Of a DNA stretch of 64,000 nucleotides, positions 52,631 through 61,059 are shown piece by piece; the stretch's first letter is position 1; every line of letters starts with the position of its first letter. The notes below the pieces were generated by a model, which saw only the letters and a program-made list of their open reading frames with translations, had not been told where the DNA came from and made no database searches. The DNA is from Mycolicibacterium parafortuitum. Its GTDB lineage: Bacteria; Actinomycetota; Actinomycetes; Mycobacteriales; Mycobacteriaceae. Made by a program: the position numbers and the translations under genes. The DNA lies in the NCBI RefSeq assembly GCF_002086815.1, contig NZ_MVID01000024.1, forward strand, positions 48,905 through 112,904, written 5' to 3'.

Positions 52631-55600
52631 GTGGACTTCAAGAAGCTGCTGGCGTCGTGGCCGGTGTACCGGCAACTCACCGGCGACGACAAGCTGGGCC
52701 GCGGCAAGGCCGCGCAGTCCGAGCGCTCGCTGACGCTGACCCCGCGCACCGCCGAGGCCGACCACATCGCGCATTCGGTGTGCCCGTTCTGCGCGGTCGG
52801 CTGCGCGCAGAAGGTGTACGTCAAAGACGACAAGGTCGTGCAGATCGAGGGCAACCCGGACAGCCCGATCTCGCGGGGCCGGCTGTGCCCGAAAGGGTCG
52901 GCCAGCAAGCAACTCGTCACCGGCCCCCAGCGGCTGACCAAGGTCCGCTACCGGGCGCCGTACGCCACCGAGTGGCAGGACCTCGACCTCGACACCGCGA
53001 TGCAGATGGTCGCCGACCGGGTGCTCGACGCCCGCGAGAAGGGCTGGCAGCAGTTCGACAAGGACCGCCTGACGCTGCGCCGCACCATGGGCATCGCCAG
53101 CCTCGGCGGCGCGACGCTGGACAACGAAGAGAACTATCTGATCAAGAAGTTGTTCACCGCGCTGGGGGCATTACAGATCGAGAACCAGGCGCGTATTTGA
53201 CACAGCGCCACGGTTCCCGGTCTGGGGGCCTCCTTCGGTCGCGGCGGGGCGACGGACTACCAGCAGGATCTCGTCAATTCCGACTTCATCGTCATCATGG
53301 GCTCCAACATGGCCGAGGCGCACCCGGTCGGATTCCAGTGGGTGATGGAGGCGAAATCGCGCGGCACGCAGGTGGTGCACATCGACCCGCGGTTCACCCG
53401 CACCAGCGCGCTGGCCGACCGGCACGTGCCGCTGCGCGCCGGCAGTGACATCGCGTTCCTCGGTGGCGTCATCAACTACATCCTGAGCAACGAACTCGAC
53501 TTCCGGGAGTACGTCGCCGCCTACACCAACGCGTCCTTCCTGGTCGACGAACGCTTCGCCGACGCCGAGGACCTCGACGGCCTGTTCTCCGGCTACGACG
53601 ACGAAACCGCGTCCTACGACCCGTCGACATGGCAGTACGAGTCGACCGACGCCGAGGGCGGTGGCGCCGAGGCGAAGGAGGAGAGCTCCGGCGACCGCTC
53701 CGGCTCCGGTGGGCCGCCGATCGAAGGCGGCGCCGGCGACATCCCCAACGACCCGACGCTGCAGCATCCGCGCTGCGTCTACCAGATCCTCAAACGGCAC
53801 TACGCGCGCTACACCCCGGAGATGGTCGAGCGGGTGTGCGGGGTGCCCGCCGCGGATTTCCTTGAGGTGGCGCGCAAGTGGGCGCAACACTCCGGACGCG
53901 ACAAGACCGCGGCACTGGTGTACTCGGTCGGCTGGACCCAGCACACATTGGGTGCGCAGTTCATCCGGGCCGGTGCGATCATCCAGCTGCTGCTGGGCAA
54001 CATCGGCAGGCCCGGCGGCGGGGTGTTCGCGCTGCGCGGGCACGCCAGCATCCAGGGCTCGACCGATGTGCCGACGCTGTTCAACCTGCTGCCCGGCTAT
54101 CTCGCGATGCCGCACGCCGGCCAGGAGACGCTGGCCGACTACATCGACGACATCGTCAGCCGCAACCAGAAAGGCTTCTGGCACAACGCCGATACCTACA
54201 TGGTGTCGCTGCTCAAGGAGTACTGGGGCGATGCGGCGACGCCCGACAACGACTTCTGCTTCGACTATCTGCCGCGCATCAACGGCGACCACGGCACCTA
54301 CCGCACCGTGATGGACATGGTGGACGGCAAGGTGTTCGGCTACTTCCTGCTCGGGCAGAACCCCGCCGTCGGGTCGGCGCACGGCCGGCTGCAGCGGCTC
54401 GGCATGGCCAACCTGGACTGGCTGGTGGTGCGCGACCTCGTCGAGATCGAGAGCGCGACGTTCTGGAAGAACTCCCCGGAGATCGAGACCGGCGAGATCA
54501 GCCCCGACACCTGCCGCACCGAGGTGTTCCTGTTCCCGGCCGCCTCACACGTCGAGAAGGCCGGCACGTTCACCCAGACCCAGCGGATGCTGCAGTGGCG
54601 CGAACAGGCCGTCGAACCGCCCGGTGACGCCCGCTCGGAGCTGTGGTTCTTCTACCACCTGGGCCGTATCCTGCGCGAAAAGCTCGCCGGCTCAACCGAT
54701 GAACGCGACCGGCCGCTGCTGGACCTGTGGTGGGACTACGAACTCGACGGCGACGAACCCTCCGGAGCCGACGTGCTGCGGCGCATCAACGGTGTCGACC
54801 TGACCACCGGCCGCGCCGTCAACAGTTACACCGAACTCAAGGCCGACGGCTCGACGGCGTGCGGCTGCTGGATCTACAGCGGGGTGTATGCCGACGAGGT
54901 GAACCAGGCGGCGCGTCGTAGACCGCAATCGGAGCACCGCGGGCGGAGCCCGCAATCGGACGAGGGCCCGTACGACAACGAATGGGGCTGGACCTGGCCG
55001 CTGAACCGGCGGGTGCTGTACAACCGCGCGTCGGCCGATCCGCAGGGCCGGCCGTGGAGTGAACGCAAGAAGCTGATCTGGTGGGATCCGGACAAAGGGG
55101 AGTGGACCGGGTACGACGTCCCCGATTTCGAGAGGACGAAGCCGCCGGACTACCGGCCCCGCCCCGAAGCGGTCGGGGTCGAGGCGCTGCGCGGCGACGA
55201 CCCGTTCGTGATGCAGGCCGACGGCAAGGCCTGGCTGTTCGCGCCCAACGGGGTGCTCGACGGACCGTTGCCGACGCACTACGAACCGCACGAATCGCCG
55301 GTGCGCAATCCGCTGTATCCGCAGCAGGGCAACCCGGCGCGCAAAGTGTATGGGCGCGCGGACAATCCGTCGAACCCGTCCTGGCCGGACGCGCACGGCG
55401 ACGTGTTCCCGTTCGTGTTCACCGCGGCCCGGCTCACCGAGCACCACACCGCCGGCGGTATGAGCCGTCAGCTGCCGTACCTGGCCGAGCTGCAGCCGGG
55501 CCTGTTCGTCGAGGTGTCCCCGGAGCTGGCCGAGTTGCGCGGGCTCACCCACATGGACTGGGCGCACGTGGTGACCAGCCGGGCGGCCGTCGACGCGCGG

Positions 55601-55924
55601 GTGTTCGTCACCGACCGGATGCGCCCGCTGCGTGTCGAAAACCGTGCGGTGCACCAGATCTGGATGCCGTACCACTGGGGTTCGGTCGGGTTGATCGACG
55701 GCGACGTCGTCAACGACCTGCTCGGCGTGGTCGCCGACCCGAATGTGTTCATCCAGGAGAGCAAGGTCGCCACCTGCGACATCCAGCCGGGCCGGCGCCC
55801 GCGCGGACCGCAGCTGCTGGAGTACATCCGGGCCTACCGGGAGCGCGCCCGCATCACCCCCGAGACCGGCACCCACCTCGACACCACCGAACCCTCGCGC
55901 GAGCACACCGAGGAGAGCCCATGA
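52631..55924 (+). CDS. fdhA: Selenocysteine-containing formate dehydrogenase, catalytic subunit
   Basis: A 1097-residue molybdopterin enzyme once the TGA at 53198-53200 is read as selenocysteine 190 (context ENQARI-Sec-HSATVPGLGASFGRGGA). The N-terminal [4Fe-4S] site is C51-x2-C54-x3-C58-x27-C86. Later segments include MGSNMAEAHPVGFQWVMEAK, DPRFTRTSALADRHVP, LLGNIGRPGGGVFALRGHASIQG and the C-terminal molydopterin dinucleotide domain. It oxidises formate to CO2. No Tat signal is visible, so it is probably cytosolic-facing. GTG start with a following ATGA overlap to the iron-sulfur subunit. Stopping at TGA would leave two useless fragments; the SECIS hairpin and sel genes argue for read-through. 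Confidence 0.93.
53198..53230 (+). promoter_or_regulatory. UGA selenocysteine codon and SECIS-like hairpin
   Basis: The TGA (53198-53200) is followed by a stem-loop: GGTTCCC (53212-53218) pairs with GGGGGCC (53224-53230; two G-T pairs) around loop GGTCT (53219-53223). The GGTCT loop is the SelB-recognised apical loop in E. coli fdhF, and the 11-nt spacing from UGA is right. It tells SelB to insert selenocysteine. Confidence 0.88.
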
Positions 55925-56868
55925 GTACCGAGAAGCGCATCAGCTCCAACAGTTTCTACGGCCCGCTGCACGATGTGGCCGGTGACGCCGGCTACGACGC
56001 CGAGCATCCGCCGCGGGTCGGGTTCTTCACCGACACGTCGGTGTGCATCGGCTGCAAGGCCTGCGAGGTCGCGTGCAAGGAATGGAACGAGGTACCCGTC
56101 TCGGGGGAGGGGGACGGATTCAACCTGCTGGGCATGTCGTTCGACAACACGGGCGAGCTCGGCGCGAACTCCTGGCGCCACGTCGCATTCATCGAGCAGA
56201 GCCGGCCCGAACCTGTCGAGTCCGTGGACCTCGGGATGCCCGGATTCGAGCGGCCCGGCGACGCGACCGGCGCAGAGACCCGGCAGGACTTCCGCTGGTT
56301 GATGGCCTCCGACGTGTGCAAGCACTGCACGCACGCCGGCTGCCTCGACGTGTGCCCGACCGGCGCGCTGTTCCGCACCGAGTTCTCGACAGTCGTTGTG
56401 CAGCAGGATATCTGCAACGGCTGCGGCTACTGCGTGTCCGGCTGCCCCTACGGCGTGATCGAACGCCGCGAGGGCGACGGGCGGGCGTGGAAATGCACGC
56501 TGTGCTACGACCGGCTGCACGACGGCCTCGAACCAGCCTGCGCGAAGGCGTGTCCCACCGACTCCATCCAGTTCGGGGTGCTCGACGAGCTGCGGGAGCG
56601 GGCCGCGCTGCGGGTCTCCGAGTTGCACGAGCGCGGCATCACCGAGGCGCGGCTCTACGGGCACGATCCCGACGACGGGGTCGGCGGGGACGGCGCGTTC
56701 TTCCTGCTGCTCGACGAGCCGGAAGTCTATGGGCTGCCGCCGGATCCGGTGGTGCCGACCCGTGACGCCGGCGCGATGTGGCATTACGCCGGGATGGCGG
56801 CGTCGGCCCTGGTCGGGGTGGCGGTGTCGGCGTTCCTGGGTAGGCCGTTTGCGGGTAGGCGCCCGTGA
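55921..56868 (+). CDS. fdhB: Formate dehydrogenase iron-sulfur subunit (4 x [4Fe-4S])
   Basis: A 315-residue electron-transfer subunit. Cysteine groups: C42-IGCKACEVAC, CKHCTHAGCLDVCP, CNGCGYCVSGCPYG and CTLCYD...CAKACPTDS, enough for four [4Fe-4S] clusters. A C-terminal TM helix (about 283-303) anchors it in the membrane beside the NrfD-like subunit. Its ATG overlaps the fdhA stop (ATGA). Electrons from formate pass through it to the membrane quinone pool. Confidence 0.92.
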   Translation: MSTEKRISSNSFYGPLHDVAGDAGYDAEHPPRVGFFTDTSVCIGCKACEVACKEWNEVPVSGEGDGFNLLGMSFDNTGELGANSWRHVAFIEQSRPEPVESVDLGMPGFERPGDATGAETRQDFRWLMASDVCKHCTHAGCLDVCPTGALFRTEFSTVVVQQDICNGCGYCVSGCPYGVIERREGDGRAWKCTLCYDRLHDGLEPACAKACPTDSIQFGVLDELRERAALRVSELHERGITEARLYGHDPDDGVGGDGAFFLLLDEPEVYGLPPDPVVPTRDAGAMWHYAGMAASALVGVAVSAFLGRPFAGRRP

Positions 56869-57833
56869 AAGAGCAACTGGCGGTGCCGAAGGCCGAGTTC
56901 CGGTCGTACTACGGCAAGCAGATCCTCAAGACGCCGGTGTGGAACTGGATGATCGCGGCGTATCTGTTCTCCGGTGGACTGTCGGCGGGGTCGGCGCTGC
57001 TGGCCGCCGGGGCCGACCTGACCGGCAGAACCCGGCTGCGGCGGGTGTCGCGGCTCGGGGCGCTGGCGAGCCTGCTGGCCAGCATGTACTTCCTGATCGG
57101 CGACCTCGGCCGGCCGGAGCGTTTCCACCACATGCTGCGGGTGGCCAAGCCGAGTTCCCCGATGAGCATGGGCACCTGGATCCTCGGCGGGTTCGGCCCC
57201 GGCGTCGGACTGGCCGCCGTCGCGGAACTGATGCCGCCGCGGCTGCGCCGGACCCGCCTCGGCCGTGTCGCCGACTGGGCGGCCCGGCCCGCGGGACTGG
57301 AGGCCGCCGCCGTCGCCCCCGGGGTCGCGTCCTACACCGCGGTGCTGTTGTCGCAGACCGCGGTTCCGGCGTGGCACGAGGCCCACCCGTATCTGCCGTT
57401 CGTGTTCACCGGATCGGCCGCGGCCAGCGGCGGCGGGTTCGGGATGCTGCTGGCCCCGGTGTCGGAGTGCGGTCCGGCCCGGCGGATGGCGGTGACCGGC
57501 GCGGTGCTGGAGGTAGCCGCGTCCCGCACGATGGAGCGTCGCCTCGGTCTGGTCGCCGAGGCCTATACGACGGGACGCCCGCACCGGCTGCGGCAGTGGT
57601 CGGAGATCCTGACCGTCGGCGGGGCGGCCGGCGCCGTGGTCGCCGGCCGGCGCCGCTGGGCCGTCGCCGCGTCGGGGGCGGCCCTGCTGGCCGGCAGCGC
57701 GCTGCAGCGGTTCGGTGTGTTCGAGGCCGGCGTCGCGTCCACCAAGGACCCGAAGTACGTGGTGGTGCCGCAGCGCGAGCGCGCCGATGCCCGCGCCGAA
57801 AAGACGCAATCTGGACGTTCGACAACGCGCTGA
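56865..57833 (+). CDS. NrfD/PsrC-like membrane subunit of formate dehydrogenase
   Basis: A 322-residue polytopic membrane protein of the NrfD/PsrC family. It has several hydrophobic helices (for example WMIAAYLFSGGLSAGSALLAAG and LGALASLLASMYFLIGDLG) and the signature GDLGRPERFHHMLRV. In polysulfide reductases and related enzymes this subunit passes electrons to quinone and carries the quinone pocket. GTG 56865 overlaps the previous stop by 4 bp (GTGA). It completes a three-gene formate dehydrogenase operon; no cytochrome b gamma subunit is present. Confidence 0.88.
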   Translation: MKEQLAVPKAEFRSYYGKQILKTPVWNWMIAAYLFSGGLSAGSALLAAGADLTGRTRLRRVSRLGALASLLASMYFLIGDLGRPERFHHMLRVAKPSSPMSMGTWILGGFGPGVGLAAVAELMPPRLRRTRLGRVADWAARPAGLEAAAVAPGVASYTAVLLSQTAVPAWHEAHPYLPFVFTGSAAASGGGFGMLLAPVSECGPARRMAVTGAVLEVAASRTMERRLGLVAEAYTTGRPHRLRQWSEILTVGGAAGAVVAGRRRWAVAASGAALLAGSALQRFGVFEAGVASTKDPKYVVVPQRERADARAEKTQSGRSTTR

Positions 57834-57850
57834 ACGGGAATCACCGGTGC

Positions 57851-58780
57851 GTGGAATGGGAATGTGTGGTCGTCGGGGCCGGCGCGGCGGGCCTGAGCGC
57901 GGCGCTCGTGCTGGGGCGGGCGCGGCGCAAGACGCTGGTCATCGACGCCGGTGAGCCGAGCAACCGGGCCGCGCCGGTGATCGGCGGGCTGCTCGGATTC
58001 GATCAGCGGCCGCCCGACGAGCTGTACGCGACCGGCCGGTCACAGCTGGAGGCCTACCCGTCGGTGCAGTTCCGGTCGGGGGAGGTACTGGAGGGCCGCG
58101 CGGTCGACCACGGCTTCGTCCTCGAGGTCGCCGGCGGCGACCAGGTGCGGGCCAAGCGGGTGCTGCTGGCCAGCGGGATGTCGTACAGCCCGCCGCAACT
58201 GCCCGGCGTCGCCGACCTGTGGGGCACGTCGGTGTTCCACTGCCCGTTCTGTCACGGCTGGGAGATGCGCGACAAGAAACTCGCCGCGCTGGCCGCCGGT
58301 GAACAGGGGCTGCACACCGCGCTGATGTTGCGCGGCTGGACCGACGACGTCGTGCTGCTCACCGACGGGCGCACCCAGCTCAGCCCGGACGACCAACGGA
58401 TCCTGGACCGCGCCGGGGTCACGGTCGACGACCGGCGCGTCGTCGAATTGATTGGTGCGGACCGACAATTGGAGGCCGTCGCGTTCGCCGACGGCGACCG
58501 GTTGGCCCGCGACGGGCTGCTGGTCGAGGCGCCGGTGCGGCAACGCTCACCGCTGGCCCAGCAATTGGGTGCGACGTGCACGCCCGGGCCGCTGGGCACC
58601 GAACCGCTGACCGTGGACGAGATCGCGCGCACCAGCACCTCCGGGGTGTTCGCGGCCGGCGACGTGTGCACCGAGCAACCGCACATCGCCGGCGCGATCG
58701 CCGCCGGGGCGGAAGCGGCGATGATCATCGTGCAGAGCCTGCTCGCCGACGACTTCGGGTTGCCGTATCCGCCCGCGTAG
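57851..58780 (+). CDS. Thioredoxin-reductase-like FAD/NAD(P) oxidoreductase
   Basis: A 309-residue flavoprotein. The N-terminal Rossmann motif is CVVVGAGAAGLSAALVLGRA, with VIDAG as the strand-2 acidic end. A redox-active-type CPFC sits in FHCPFCHGWE, and the FAD-binding end is TSGVFAAGDVCTEQPHIAGAIAAGA. The fold and length match TrxB-like proteins with two nucleotide domains. The GTG at 57851 follows the NrfD-like gene by 17 bp, so it is probably co-transcribed with the formate dehydrogenase genes. Its electron partner is unknown. Confidence 0.85.
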   Translation: MEWECVVVGAGAAGLSAALVLGRARRKTLVIDAGEPSNRAAPVIGGLLGFDQRPPDELYATGRSQLEAYPSVQFRSGEVLEGRAVDHGFVLEVAGGDQVRAKRVLLASGMSYSPPQLPGVADLWGTSVFHCPFCHGWEMRDKKLAALAAGEQGLHTALMLRGWTDDVVLLTDGRTQLSPDDQRILDRAGVTVDDRRVVELIGADRQLEAVAFADGDRLARDGLLVEAPVRQRSPLAQQLGATCTPGPLGTEPLTVDEIARTSTSGVFAAGDVCTEQPHIAGAIAAGAEAAMIIVQSLLADDFGLPYPPA

Positions 58781-58784
58781 CGCT

Positions 58785-58790
58785 TACGCT
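58785..58790 (+). promoter_or_regulatory. Candidate -10 box (TACGCT) for the YceI-family gene
   Basis: TACGCT lies 6 nt before the GTG at 58797 with no ribosome-binding site; leaderless start likely. Confidence 0.35.
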
Positions 58791-58796
58791 CGGCCG

Positions 58797-59336
58797 GTGA
58801 CGGTGTGGGAACTGGATTCCGGGAACGGTGAGCTTCAACTGACCACGGGGGTGACGGGTGCGGCGGCCAAGATGGGTCACCGGCTGACCATCGGGCTGGA
58901 CTGGCACGCGACCGTGCACTGGTCCGGGGACGCGCCGGCCGCCGTCGAGATGACGGTCGACGTCGGCAGCCTCGAGGTGCTCGGCGGTGACGGCGGCGTG
59001 ACGGGGCTGTCCGGACCCGAGAAGGCGCTGGCCCGGGGGAATGCGGTGAAAATCCTTGACGCCAAACGTCATCCGAAGATCGTGTTCCGGTCCTCGGCGA
59101 TCACCGGCGCCGACTACGGCTATCTGCTGTCCGGCACCCTGCAGATCCGCGGCCGCGAGCGTGACTGCGATGTCGAGCTCAAGGTCGAGGACCTCGGCGA
59201 GCGCTGGCGCATGTCCGCCGAGACCGAGGTGCGGCATTCGGACTTCGGCCTGAAGCCGTACTCGATGATGATGGGCGCGCTGAAGGTCGCCGACGAGGTG
59301 GTGGTGTCGTTCTCCGCGGAGTATCCGAAGGCCTGA
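58797..59336 (+). CDS. YceI-family protein
   Basis: A 179-residue YceI-like lipocalin-type barrel protein: VWELDSGNGELQLTTGVTGAAAKMGHRLTI, the HPKIVFRS strand typical of the family, then a GYLLSGTLQIRGRERDCDVELKV stretch. YceI proteins bind long-chain amphiphiles or isoprenoids. No signal peptide is present, unlike E. coli YceI, so it is cytosolic. It starts 16 bp after the flavoprotein gene with its own probable promoter. Confidence 0.87.
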   Translation: MTVWELDSGNGELQLTTGVTGAAAKMGHRLTIGLDWHATVHWSGDAPAAVEMTVDVGSLEVLGGDGGVTGLSGPEKALARGNAVKILDAKRHPKIVFRSSAITGADYGYLLSGTLQIRGRERDCDVELKVEDLGERWRMSAETEVRHSDFGLKPYSMMMGALKVADEVVVSFSAEYPKA

Positions 59337-59372
59337 CGCCGGCGCGGGCATTGGTGGCGCTCGCGGTGCCGG

Positions 59373-60980
59373 CTATTGGGTGTCGCGAACGGCGAGGTAG
59401 TGCTGCGAGATCGCCTCGCCTTCGGTGTACTGCTCGACCCTCTGCTCGATGAGCTGATCCTGGCCGGTGAGCCGGGTGTAGTGCTGGTGCATGTGCTCGC
59501 CCCAGGAGCGCACGATGAAGGTCTCCACGAACGTCGACTCCTGTTCGACGCTGCGGAAGATCTGCCACATCGCGGCGCCGGTGCGCTGCCGGGACCGGCC
59601 CAGCGCCGCCACCGCGGCCAGGAACGCCTCCTCGTTCTCCGGTAGCACCCGGTAGGAGGTGATCACCAGCACCGGCCCGTCCAGCGGCTCGGGTTCGAAG
59701 AGCAGCGACGGTTCCGGCCAGTGCGTCGACGGGGTCAGGTCGAGGTTGCCGGTGCCGGCGTGCAGCGGCCACCACGCCAGCGACACCCCGCAGAACACCA
59801 GCAGCGCGGCGCTGACCAGCAGACTGGTGACACTGGAGGTGGCCCCGGCCAGCACTCCCCACAGCAGTGAGCCGACGGCCTGCCCGCCCATGAAGATCAG
59901 CTGGTACACCGACAGCCCGCGGGCGCGCACCCACCCCGGCAGGCTCAACTGCATCGACGCGTTGAGCGTCGACAGCGTCAGCAGCCACGCGGTGCCGCCG
60001 ATCACCAGCCCCGCGGTGACCGCCGCGACATTGTGCACGAGCGCCAGCACGGCGGTCGCCAGCGCGAACCCGCCGGCCCCGGCGATCAGCAAGGCGTTCT
60101 GTCCGTACCGGGACCGCAGTCGCGACAACGCGAACGCGCCGAGCACCGCGCCGACGCCGAGCGCACCGAGCAGGGCGCCGTAGCCCGACGAACCCAGCCC
60201 GAGCTGGTCGCGGGCGATCACCGGCAGCAGACCCCACACCGCGCTGCCGGGTGCGATGAACAGCACGGTGCGCAGCAGGATGCGGAGCACGATCGGGGAC
60301 TTGCGGATGAAGCGTCCGCCCGCAGACAGGGCGGCCATCGCCCGCTCGGGTGGAAAGTCGTTCTGCACCGGCGGGCGCCGCCACCAGAGGAGTACCAGCA
60401 CGATCCCGATGAACGACACCGCGTTGAGCGCGAACACGATCGCCGGCCCGATCAGCGACACCAGCGCACCGGCGATCGCGGGCCCGATCGCCCTGGCACC
60501 GTTCATGCTCATGCTGCCCAGCGCGGCGGCCGCCGGAATCTGCTGCGATGGAACAAGATCGGGCTGGATGGCCTGCCAGGCCGGCGCGGTGAGCGCCTGG
60601 CCGCAGCCGATCACGAACAGCAGTATCAACAGCACCGTCGGGGTGGTCAGCCCGGCCCCCGTCAGCGCCGCGAGTAGACCGACACCGGCGGCCCCCGCGC
60701 CCTGCGTCGCGATCAGCAGGCGACGGCGGTCGACCAGATCGGCGAGCACCCCCGACGGCAGCGCCAGCAGCATGACCGGCAGCGTGGTCGCGGTCTGCAC
60801 CAGCGGCACCAGCACCACGGACCGCGGGTCGTCGACGAGCATCCACTGCGCGCCGACGGTCTGCATCCACGTGCCGAGGTTGGACACGAACTGCGCGATC
60901 CACAGCGCCCGGAACACCGGCGACTGCAACGGCGCCCATGTGGAGGTCGAACTCGCCGCTGCCGAACTCGCCGTTGTCAT
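59373..60980 (-). CDS. MFS-3-type (EntS-like) exporter with dimeric alpha-beta C-terminal domain
   Basis: A 535-residue membrane protein. The N-terminal about 400 residues form an MFS exporter of the EntS/MFS_3 group (IAQFVSNLGTWMQTVGAQWML and LPSGVLADLVDRRRLLI are its signature). The C-terminal about 110 residues (VLVITSYRVLPENEEAFLAAV, MWQIFRSV, FVETFIVRSWGEHM) look like the cytosolic ABM-type dimeric domain often found at the end of this family. It should export a small molecule or siderophore-like compound; specificity unknown. Two TetR genes are not adjacent. Confidence 0.85.
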   Translation of the reverse strand: MTTASSAAASSTSTWAPLQSPVFRALWIAQFVSNLGTWMQTVGAQWMLVDDPRSVVLVPLVQTATTLPVMLLALPSGVLADLVDRRRLLIATQGAGAAGVGLLAALTGAGLTTPTVLLILLFVIGCGQALTAPAWQAIQPDLVPSQQIPAAAALGSMSMNGARAIGPAIAGALVSLIGPAIVFALNAVSFIGIVLVLLWWRRPPVQNDFPPERAMAALSAGGRFIRKSPIVLRILLRTVLFIAPGSAVWGLLPVIARDQLGLGSSGYGALLGALGVGAVLGAFALSRLRSRYGQNALLIAGAGGFALATAVLALVHNVAAVTAGLVIGGTAWLLTLSTLNASMQLSLPGWVRARGLSVYQLIFMGGQAVGSLLWGVLAGATSSVTSLLVSAALLVFCGVSLAWWPLHAGTGNLDLTPSTHWPEPSLLFEPEPLDGPVLVITSYRVLPENEEAFLAAVAALGRSRQRTGAAMWQIFRSVEQESTFVETFIVRSWGEHMHQHYTRLTGQDQLIEQRVEQYTEGEAISQHYLAVRDTQ

Positions 60981-61059
60981 CTGCCTCCCATGACTGCGCC
61001 CGTGGACACTGTAGGCCCGCGAATGCTTACCCGGCGCCGGGTTGGTTCACGCCCCCGGG

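Noticed and set aside
53201..53296. Formate dehydrogenase called as two genes, with a second start near 53297
   Set aside because: The residues between the TGA and 53297 (HSATVPGLG onwards) are conserved family sequence, so the second half cannot start at 53297. The TGA is a selenocysteine codon.
54923..54960. CCGCAATCGGA repeated 27 bp apart inside fdhA
   Set aside because: It is a short in-frame repeat in a variable loop (RRPQSEHRG/RSPQSDEG); it could be chance or a minor duplication and does not disturb the gene.
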